Under the pieces are notes generated by a model. It was not told where the DNA came from. It made no database searches and was given only the letters and a program-made list of their open reading frames with translations. The translations under genes and the position numbers were made by a program. Below are positions 1-5,209 of a stretch of 10,911 nt of DNA, one piece after another (within the stretch, counting starts at the first letter, position 1; each line of letters opens with the position of its first letter). The DNA is from Lachnoclostridium sp. UBA7482 (GTDB lineage Bacteria; Bacillota; Clostridia; Lachnospirales; Lachnospiraceae), in assembly GCA_002479645.1 (NCBI GenBank), contig DLOO01000005.1:3079-13989 (forward strand), in the 5' to 3' direction.

Positions 1-59
1 TAAAATAGAAGCAGGATATTTTCCCGACTCTCCCCTTGATTTTGTGTTAGGAGGATAGT

Positions 60-194
60 ATGATTGATTTTGAAGAAGAAATTGCAAAATTCAGTCCCAG
101 TTTGGAAATCAGTCAGGCTGAAGAGGCCGTAATGAGCCGTGAGCTTATCGACGTAGCGGACATTATTGAGAAAATTTTACAGGAGAGGAAATAA
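60..194 (+). CDS. Small acidic hypothetical protein (44 aa)
   Basis: A 44-codon ORF opens with ATG six bases after a strong Shine-Dalgarno (AGGAGG, 49-54) and closes with TAA one base before the ATG of the zinc-ribbon/TPR gene, so the two are very probably cotranscribed and translationally coupled. The product is acidic and predicted helical (it starts MIDFEEEIAKF and ends EKILQERK), with no Cys, no membrane span and no signal peptide. I recognise no family. The Shine-Dalgarno of the next gene lies inside its last codons. Reality of the gene rests on the ribosome-binding site and the tight spacing. It might be a small cytosolic partner or regulator of the downstream membrane protein, but that is inference only. 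Confidence 0.65.
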   Translation: MIDFEEEIAKFSPSLEISQAEEAVMSRELIDVADIIEKILQERK

Positions 195-195
195 T

Positions 196-1644
196 ATGAT
201 CTGTCCGAAATGTGGCGCCAATATGACGCTGAAACGAGGGACATGTGCAAAGTGCGGTTACGACATTGAAGTAAACCAGAAAACCCGTAAAATATCCTGC
301 TTCTATTTTAACCAGGGTCTTGCGAAAGCAAAGGTACGGGATCTTTCCGGCGCTGTGGATATGTTAAACCGTGCGCTTAAGATGAGCAAGAAAAACGTTG
401 ACGCCAGAAACCTTCTGGGGCTTGTTTATTTTGAGATGGGGGAAACCGTTGCTGCGATTCATGAGTGGATTATCAGTAAGAGTATCCTGCCGACCAACAA
501 CCCGGCAGAACGCTATCTGAATACCCTGGAGAGCAATCCGACCCGTCTTGACAATCTGAACAACGCCATCCGAAAGTATAATGCCGCGCTGGATTTGGCA
601 CAGCACGGCGGCGACGATCTTGCACTCATCCAGCTTAAGAAAGCGGTGTCCTTAAATCCCCGCTTTATCCGGGCATGGCAGCTCCTGGCTCTTTTGTATA
701 TGCGGGCAGGGGAGATGAATCATGCGAAGAAATGCATCCGCCGTACACTGACCATTGATATTGCGAATACGACGTCCATTCGTTACTTAAAGGCAATACG
801 TGATATTACCCGTCAGGGAAAACAGATTCAGGTGATTGTACCGGATACCGGCGCACCGGTTTCCGAGGATGCTCCCGAGCTTCAGGGCAAAGCCAGGGCA
901 GGCATTCTTCCGGCATTTCATTATAAGGAGGACAAGCCGGATTACCGATCATTTATCAGTCTGTTAATCGGCGTCATCCTGGGTACCATGGTTGTATTTT
1001 TCATGGTTATTCCGGGGGTTAAGGCCGGTATGAAAAATGAATTCAAGGAGACGCAGGCAGAGTACGCGGAGGAGCTGTCCGAGTATCTGTCCGATATCAA
1101 TTCCCTCGGCAAGGAAAATCAGTCGCTGCAATCCAAATTGGAGATTCAGGAGATCGAGCTGGATTCCATCCGCGATGAATTGGCAGAGCTGAGCGAGCAG
1201 GTGGGCGGCGTGAACATGTTCCGCCTTGTGCATTATTACATGGGTATCAAGGACAGGGAAGCATCCCGTGTGGAGCAGTTCCTGCTTCAGAAGCGTATCA
1301 ACGCGGTGTCCGAGGCCGAGAGGAAAAATGAATTTGCCAAGCAGATTATAGATAAGATTCTTGCGGAATATCCCGATGTGATGTCGGTAACGATGACCAG
1401 TACCGAGCTGTATACCGAAGGTCTGGCTCTTTATGAGGCAAAAAATTATCAGTCGGCATTGGAATTTTTCCAGTATTCCTATGAGAAATCCGCAGATAAT
1501 GAGGAAAACCTTTATTACCTGGGCAGAACGTGTCAGCTTCTGAACAAGAAGGACGATGCGCTTCGTATTTTCAACGAATACAAGGAACGTTTCCCGGAGG
1601 GCAAGTATTTCCAGACAGTGGAGGGTCTGATTTCCGGTCTGTAA
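196..1644 (+). CDS. Membrane-anchored zinc-ribbon and TPR protein (482 aa)
   Basis: The protein begins with a zinc ribbon with two CxxC pairs (C3, C6, C17, C20). TPR-like helical repeats follow at about residues 36-103 and 125-190, then a Pro-rich linker, a single transmembrane helix at about 253-276, a charged coiled coil at about 280-335, and a second TPR block at about 410-480. With an N-in topology, the zinc ribbon and first TPR block would be cytoplasmic, and the coiled coil and last TPRs outside, or in the intermembrane space of a forespore. I choose the ATG at 196 over one 30 bases upstream because AGGAGAGG (181-188) is correctly placed and the protein then starts directly at the ribbon. 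TPR proteins of this type are scaffolds; no enzyme motif is seen. It sits just upstream of spoIIAA, where Bacillus has dacF, but a terminator-like hairpin separates it from the sporulation operon. Its function is unknown. Confidence 0.85.
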   Translation: MICPKCGANMTLKRGTCAKCGYDIEVNQKTRKISCFYFNQGLAKAKVRDLSGAVDMLNRALKMSKKNVDARNLLGLVYFEMGETVAAIHEWIISKSILPTNNPAERYLNTLESNPTRLDNLNNAIRKYNAALDLAQHGGDDLALIQLKKAVSLNPRFIRAWQLLALLYMRAGEMNHAKKCIRRTLTIDIANTTSIRYLKAIRDITRQGKQIQVIVPDTGAPVSEDAPELQGKARAGILPAFHYKEDKPDYRSFISLLIGVILGTMVVFFMVIPGVKAGMKNEFKETQAEYAEELSEYLSDINSLGKENQSLQSKLEIQEIELDSIRDELAELSEQVGGVNMFRLVHYYMGIKDREASRVEQFLLQKRINAVSEAERKNEFAKQIIDKILAEYPDVMSVTMTSTELYTEGLALYEAKNYQSALEFFQYSYEKSADNEENLYYLGRTCQLLNKKDDALRIFNEYKERFPEGKYFQTVEGLISGL

Positions 1645-1670
1645 CAAAAGAACATAAGAATCATTACGTA

Positions 1671-1705
1671 AGAGGAATTTCCGTAACGGGAGATTCCTCT
1701 TTTTT
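1671..1705 (+). terminator. Intrinsic terminator-like hairpin between the TPR gene and spoIIAA
   Basis: An 8-bp perfect outer stem (AGAGGAAT with ATTCCTCT) continues through a TTCCG/CGGGA inner stem with one bulged G and a TAA loop. It is followed by six T (1700-1705). This has the form of a rho-independent terminator for the TPR gene. The T run ends only three bases before the AGGAGG of spoIIAA, which leaves no room for a promoter in between. Confidence 0.8.
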
Positions 1706-1720
1706 GTTAGGAGGTAGAGT

Positions 1721-2065
1721 ATGAAAGAGCGGCATCCGGCACAGTATACCGTTAAGAATCGATGTTTGTATATAGCTCTTTTGGAAGATTTGGATCAACA
1801 CAATGTTGACAGGATAAGAGCAAGACTGGACGCGCTGATTGATGAGTGCGGAAGCAATGAGCTGGTATTTGATTTCAGCAAGGTAAGCTTCATGGACAGC
1901 TCGGGAATCGGAATGATTATGGGAAGATACCGCCGACTTCTTTCACGTAACGGGATCATCCGGGCAGTCGGGGTCAATCCGTCGGTTGCACGTATTATGA
2001 AGTATTCGGGGCTGTACCAGATTCTGAGACCTGAATTTGCAGAGGCCGGAATGCGGGAAAACTGA
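1721..2065 (+). CDS. spoIIAA: Anti-sigma-F factor antagonist SpoIIAA
   Basis: This 114-aa STAS-domain protein is the anti-anti-sigma factor that binds SpoIIAB and releases sigma-F in the forespore. The phosphorylation loop FMDSSGIG is present. By alignment with B. subtilis SpoIIAA, whose Ser58 is phosphorylated, S60 should be the target of the SpoIIAB kinase and of SpoIIE phosphatase. The segment GMIMGRYRRL after the loop is also typical, and the length matches the family (about 117 aa in B. subtilis). Start: ATG six bases after AGGAGG (1709-1714). It is the first gene of the spoIIA operon; the gap to spoIIAB is 44 bases. I see no clear sigma-H or sigma-A promoter immediately upstream. Confidence 0.96.
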   Translation: MKERHPAQYTVKNRCLYIALLEDLDQHNVDRIRARLDALIDECGSNELVFDFSKVSFMDSSGIGMIMGRYRRLLSRNGIIRAVGVNPSVARIMKYSGLYQILRPEFAEAGMREN

Positions 2066-2109
2066 ACCGGGTGGAGAGAAGCAGAGCATACTGTGAAATG
2101 GAGGATAGC

Positions 2110-2631
2110 ATGAATGAGATTGTAAGAAAGCCTGCCATGCGTTTGTGGGAAATGCAGGTAGACGATACGCAAGCACGCGAAGCGGCAGAAAGGCCCGAGG
2201 CAGTACATAAGCACGATAATGAAGTGACGCTCAGATTTCCGGCATTATCCCGAAACGAAAGCTTTGCCAGAATGGCGGCGGCAGCCTTTATTACCGGGCT
2301 TGACCCGACCCTGGAGGAGTTGTCGGACTTGAAGACCGCAATTTCCGAGGCGGTAACCAACGCAATTATTCACGGTTATCGCAAGGGACCGGGGGAAATT
2401 CGTATGTTTTTGGCGACACAGGGAATGACGGTATATGTTGAGGTGGAGGACTACGGGGAAGGGATTTTTGATGTGGTGAAGGCACGGGAGCCGATGTACA
2501 CGACAAGACCTCAGGAGGAACGGTCCGGCATGGGATTTTCGTTTATGGAAGCGTTTATGGATACGCTGGAGGTAATATCCACCGTAGGCACCGGCACTCT
2601 CGTGCGGATGAGTAAGACCATCCGGTCGTAG
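2110..2631 (+). CDS. spoIIAB: Anti-sigma-F factor and serine kinase SpoIIAB, N-terminally extended
   Basis: This GHKL-fold serine kinase sequesters sigma-F and phosphorylates SpoIIAA. The N box is SEAVTNAIIHGY (E80, N84), the G1 box is EDYGEGI (D114, G116, G118), and the G2 region is ERSGMGFSFM (138-146), followed by GTGT. The conserved part starts near residue 38 (NEVTLRFPALSRNESFAR). The start is set by GGAGG (2100-2104) five bases before the ATG at 2110, giving 173 aa. B. subtilis SpoIIAB has about 146 aa and begins almost directly at the conserved part, so this protein carries roughly 32 extra N-terminal residues. They are rich in Arg, Glu and Ala and predicted partly helical. No ribosome-binding site precedes a later start. 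Earlier in-frame starts (GTG 2071, ATG 2098) have poorer sites. TAG is followed closely by sigF. Confidence 0.95.
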   Translation: MNEIVRKPAMRLWEMQVDDTQAREAAERPEAVHKHDNEVTLRFPALSRNESFARMAAAAFITGLDPTLEELSDLKTAISEAVTNAIIHGYRKGPGEIRMFLATQGMTVYVEVEDYGEGIFDVVKAREPMYTTRPQEERSGMGFSFMEAFMDTLEVISTVGTGTLVRMSKTIRS

Positions 2632-2646
2632 GAAAGGGGCAGGAGC

Positions 2647-3366
2647 TTGGATAACATAGAAGGGCTCTTACAGGCAAGAAAAGGTGATAAAGAAGCACGG
2701 GAACGATTAATCTGTGAGAATGCAGGACTTGTATACAGCATCGTTAAACGCTTTCTCGGTCGGGGACAGGAAGCGGAAGATCTGGTTCAGATAGGAAATA
2801 TCGGGTTGATTAAGGCAATCGACAAGTTTGATTTATCCTATGACGTACAGTTCTCGACTTATGCCGTGCCGATGATCGCGGGTGAAATCAAGCGGTTTTT
2901 GCGCGATGACGGAATGATTAAGGTCAGCCGGACATTAAAGGAAAATGCCGGGAAGATTTATCGCCTCCGGGAAGAAATCGAACATTGCGAGGGGCGGGAA
3001 CCGGGGCTTTCGGAGCTTGCGGAGCGTCTGGGGATGAGCTTTGAGGAAGCATCGGCGGCGGTTTCCGCCTGTTCGGATGTGGAGTCGCTGTATCAGCCGG
3101 CGGGAACCGGAAAGGATGGGAAAGAAATCTGCCTGATGGACCGTATCGAGGAAGAGGAGCATTTTGACGATGCATTACTGTCCCGGATGGCGCTTTCGTC
3201 GGCGCTTGCCGCCTTAACGGAGCGGGAACGCACGATTATCATACGGCGTTATTACGAGGACAAAACGCAGACGGAGATTGCGAAGGAGCTGGGGGTATCG
3301 CAGGTGCAGGTGTCGAGGCTTGAAAAGAAAATTCTCGGAACTATGCGGCGTCAGCTGAGCGGTTGA
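2647..3366 (+). CDS. sigF: RNA polymerase sporulation sigma factor SigF
   Basis: The product (239 aa) is the first forespore-specific sigma factor. Sigma-70 region 2 contains EDLVQIGNIGLIKAIDKFD and the DNA-melting segment VQFSTYAVPMIAGEIKRFLRDDG (about 67-89). Region 3 is about 93-150. Region 4 ends with the helix-turn-helix TEIAKELGVSQVQVSRLEKK (about 208-227). These segments match B. subtilis SigF closely. The start is TTG at 2647: the in-frame stop of spoIIAB lies at 2629-2631, no ATG precedes region 2, and GGAAAGGGG (2631-2639) provides the ribosome-binding site. The N-terminus is about 15 residues shorter than in B. subtilis. It is the third gene of spoIIA, held inactive by SpoIIAB. The rare TTG codon may limit its translation relative to the kinase, an inference. 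Confidence 0.96.
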   Translation: MDNIEGLLQARKGDKEARERLICENAGLVYSIVKRFLGRGQEAEDLVQIGNIGLIKAIDKFDLSYDVQFSTYAVPMIAGEIKRFLRDDGMIKVSRTLKENAGKIYRLREEIEHCEGREPGLSELAERLGMSFEEASAAVSACSDVESLYQPAGTGKDGKEICLMDRIEEEEHFDDALLSRMALSSALAALTERERTIIIRRYYEDKTQTEIAKELGVSQVQVSRLEKKILGTMRRQLSG

Positions 3367-3380
3367 GGTTAGGCAATAGG

Positions 3381-3423
3381 ATGCATCTGTTCAGATTTTA
3401 TCCCAAAATTTGAACAGATACAT
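3381..3423. repeat. Long inverted repeat between sigF and the spoVA genes
   Basis: A 15-bp stem (ATCTGTTCAGATTTT against AAAATTTGAACAGAT, with one G-T pair) surrounds a 5-base ATCCC loop. Beyond one mismatch, three further outer pairs (ATG/CAT) extend it. No T run follows on either strand, so it does not look like an intrinsic terminator. It ends exactly at the predicted -35 element of the spoVA promoter. It could be an operator or an mRNA hairpin at the 3' end of the spoIIA transcript. Confidence 0.7.
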
Positions 3424-3448
3424 AAAAAATAAAAAAGTAGACAGACTA
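3420..3448 (+). promoter_or_regulatory. Predicted sigma-G/F-type promoter for the 38-aa ORF, spoVAA, spoVAB and spoVAC
   Basis: The -35 is ACATA (3420-3424) and the -10 is CAGACTA (3442-3448), separated by 17 bases. Known sigma-G promoters have about GHATR and CATWHTA at 17-18 bases, so four of five and six of seven positions fit. The predicted start near 3455 gives a leader of about 28 bases with GGAGG in it. The spoVA operon of B. subtilis is sigma-G dependent, which agrees. Confidence 0.5.
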
Positions 3449-3482
3449 TCCACAGAAAATCAATAAATTTGCGGAGGCAGGT

Positions 3483-3599
3483 ATGAAAACAAAGTGGATT
3501 ATTTTAGGAATCTGTGTACTGGCAGCTACGGCATTTGCCTTATGCTATTTGTATTTTTTTAACGAGGCGCCCAAAGCGATTGAGGGAGTGCTTGTTTAA
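3483..3599 (+). CDS. Small single-span membrane protein leading the spoVA genes (38 aa)
   Basis: A 38-codon ORF starts five bases after GGAGG (3473-3477) and ends in TAATG, so its stop codon overlaps the first base of the spoVAA ATG. The protein starts MKTKWIILGICVLAA; one hydrophobic helix covers about residues 5-26, and a short tail contains NEAPKAIEG. Positive charges at the N-terminus suggest an N-in topology. There is no lipobox, because Leu rather than Gly/Ala/Ser precedes the second Cys. It is not an N-terminal part of SpoVAA, since SpoVAA of B. subtilis aligns from the next ATG. The predicted sigma-G-type promoter lies 35 bases upstream, so it should be made in the forespore together with SpoVAA-AC. 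It may assist assembly of the SpoVA channel, which is inference. I recognise no family. Confidence 0.7.
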   Translation: MKTKWIILGICVLAATAFALCYLYFFNEAPKAIEGVLV

Positions 3600-4225
3600 T
3601 GGAAAATGTGATGATTACGATTGTGCCGAAACAGGCGGCGCTTGTTCACACAAAAAAGGTGCTTGTAGAGGATGTGGCGTCGGTTACCGGCAGGGATCAA
3701 AAGCTTGTTTCGGAGCTTCGGCGGACGCAGCTTTATCATTTTCGCGATGATAAGCCGCAAAAGAAGGTATTTTCAACATTGAAATTGATTGAGGTGCTTG
3801 AAAAGGCTCGACCCGGCGTGACGGTGCAGGCGCTTGGCGGAACAAGCTTTATTCTGGAATATTCTCCGGGGAATGCCAAGTCGGGCGGGCAATGGTGGAA
3901 GGCAGCCTTTGTGTCGCTTGCGGTATTTTTCGGCGGAGCCTTCTCGATTATGACCTTTAATCAGGATGTCGATGTGGCTAAGATTTTCAAGCTTCTTTAT
4001 AAGGTCTCGGGATATGGGGAAGCTCCGTTCATTCCGATTCTGGAAATCGGCTACAGTATCGGGCTGCCGCTCGGAATTATCCTGTTTTTCAATCATTTCA
4101 GCACACTGCGTATAGACAATGACCCCACTCCGCTTGAGGTACAGATGCGAACCTACGAGAAGGACGTCAACAATGCGATTATGGATAATGCATCCCGGGA
4201 AGGGGAGGTAGAAGATGTGGGGTAG
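3599..4225 (+). CDS. spoVAA: Stage V sporulation protein SpoVAA
   Basis: The protein (208 aa) matches the family length (206 in B. subtilis). A soluble N-terminal domain of about 95 residues contains VQALGGTSFILEYSP. Two membrane helices follow at about 99-120 and 146-167, with the family signature IGYSIGLPLGIILFFNHF, and then PTPLEVQM before a charged tail. SpoVA proteins form the channel in the spore inner membrane that takes up dipicolinic acid during sporulation and releases it in germination. The ATG overlaps the stop of the 38-aa ORF; GAGGGAG (3582-3588) lies ten bases upstream, so coupled translation is likely. The last 11 bases overlap spoVAB. Confidence 0.93.
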   Translation: MENVMITIVPKQAALVHTKKVLVEDVASVTGRDQKLVSELRRTQLYHFRDDKPQKKVFSTLKLIEVLEKARPGVTVQALGGTSFILEYSPGNAKSGGQWWKAAFVSLAVFFGGAFSIMTFNQDVDVAKIFKLLYKVSGYGEAPFIPILEIGYSIGLPLGIILFFNHFSTLRIDNDPTPLEVQMRTYEKDVNNAIMDNASREGEVEDVG

Positions 4226-4649
4226 TGTGCTGCATATTCTGACCGGAGTGCTGCTCGCACTCGTGGGGCTGACCGGCGGTTCCATCGTAGCCTCCGGTTA
4301 CATTACGCTTCTGGTAAAGCTGGGCATTGTTACACGAATGTCAGCCTATACGAAGACGGGAGCGTACAGCCGGTTTTATGAAGATGTTCTGGTACTGGGT
4401 GCATTGTGCGGCAACCTCCTGGTACTGTTTCGGGTTCCGGTTCCCGTGAAATGGGGACTGCTCATCCCCTATGGCTTTTTCAGCGGAATTTTTGTAGGAT
4501 GTCTTGCGATCGCGCTTGCGGAGGTAGTGGATGCATTTCCGATATTCTCGAGGCGAATTCGACTGTACCAGGGGCTGTCGTGGATTGTAACGTCGCTTGC
4601 CATTGGGAAAATGCTGGGAGCTTTTTTGCAGTTGGTAGTTTGGAAATAA
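4215..4649 (+). CDS. spoVAB: Stage V sporulation protein SpoVAB
   Basis: The protein (144 aa; 141 in B. subtilis) is almost wholly hydrophobic, with four predicted helices at about 5-33, 55-73, 78-104 and 120-143. Conserved features are the N-terminal GSIVASGYITLLVKLGIVTR, the central YGFFSGIFVGCLAIALAEV, and the region around FPIFSRR. It is an integral subunit of the SpoVA dipicolinate channel. The ATG follows GGGGAGG (4201-4207) and lies inside the end of spoVAA, an 11-base overlap typical of a cotranscribed operon. The next gene begins 20 bases after its stop. Confidence 0.92.
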   Translation: MWGSVLHILTGVLLALVGLTGGSIVASGYITLLVKLGIVTRMSAYTKTGAYSRFYEDVLVLGALCGNLLVLFRVPVPVKWGLLIPYGFFSGIFVGCLAIALAEVVDAFPIFSRRIRLYQGLSWIVTSLAIGKMLGAFLQLVVWK

Positions 4650-4669
4650 ACAACAGAAAGGAATTGAAT

Positions 4670-5158
4670 ATGAAGGAAAATATTACCGTCCGACAGGTTT
4701 TGGATGCGCCGGATCAAAAGGAGCAGCAGAAGCTCTATAACAAATATGTGAAGCAGGTGACGCCGGCTTTTTCCTGCGTGAAAAATACAACAAGAGCATT
4801 TCTGGTGGGCGGGCTGATTTGTCTTTTGGGAGAAGGGCTGCAGCAGTTATTTCAGTATTATGATTTTAATGAGAAAAATGCAGGATATTGCACGAACCTG
4901 ATTCTGATTGCACTGGCGGTTCTGTGTACCGGACTGGGATGGTACTCAAAGCTCGCTAAATTCGCAGGCGCCGGCTCCGTTGTGCCGATTACCGGATTTG
5001 CCAATTCGGTTGCTTCGCCTGCGGTGGAGTTCCGTGCAGAAGGTCAGGTGTACGGTATTGGGTGTAAGATTTTTACGATTGCCGGACCGGTGATTCTGTT
5101 TGGTATCCTGGCGAGCTGGGTGCTTGGCGTGATTTACTGGATCAGTACGTTCTTTTAA
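4670..5158 (+). CDS. spoVAC: Stage V sporulation protein SpoVAC
   Basis: This 162-aa membrane protein has a charged N-terminal segment of about 40 residues. Helices lie at about 44-62, 82-100 and 135-158, and the family motif KFAGAGSVVPITGFANSVASPAVEF forms a re-entrant or pore-like stretch between the second and third helices. In B. subtilis, SpoVAC is a mechanosensitive-channel-like subunit needed for dipicolinate passage. I start at ATG 4670, with AGAAAGGAA at 4655-4663. A longer reading frame opens at 4406 inside spoVAB but has no site and no family match. In many spore formers spoVAD follows directly; here an opposite-strand gene intervenes 51 bases downstream, with no strong terminator between the convergent genes. 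Confidence 0.94.
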   Translation: MKENITVRQVLDAPDQKEQQKLYNKYVKQVTPAFSCVKNTTRAFLVGGLICLLGEGLQQLFQYYDFNEKNAGYCTNLILIALAVLCTGLGWYSKLAKFAGAGSVVPITGFANSVASPAVEFRAEGQVYGIGCKIFTIAGPVILFGILASWVLGVIYWISTFF

Positions 5159-5209
5159 CAGAGAATACACCCGTCTCTTTCCCGGTTTTATTTCGGCTTA
5201 TCGAAGAAT

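Noticed and set aside
1..6. TAAAAT as a -10 element for the first genes
   Set aside because: The -35 region is outside the window, so it cannot be judged.
964..1647. 227-aa minus-strand frame opposite the TPR gene
   Set aside because: It lacks a plausible start site and mirrors the zinc-ribbon/TPR protein, whose domains are clear on the plus strand.
1671..1697. Sigma-H promoter for spoIIAA
   Set aside because: AGAGGAATT fits the sigma-H -35 pattern, but no GAAT-type -10 lies 11-12 bases downstream; the sequence is better explained as the left arm of the hairpin.
3483..3599. Lipoprotein signal in the 38-aa ORF
   Set aside because: The Cys after the hydrophobic core is preceded by Leu, not Gly, Ala or Ser, so the lipobox is not met.
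5159..5209. Bidirectional terminator between spoVAC and the glycosyltransferase gene
   Set aside because: Only a 5-bp AGAGA/TCTCT stem with a 9-base loop and a broken T tract is visible; too weak to call.
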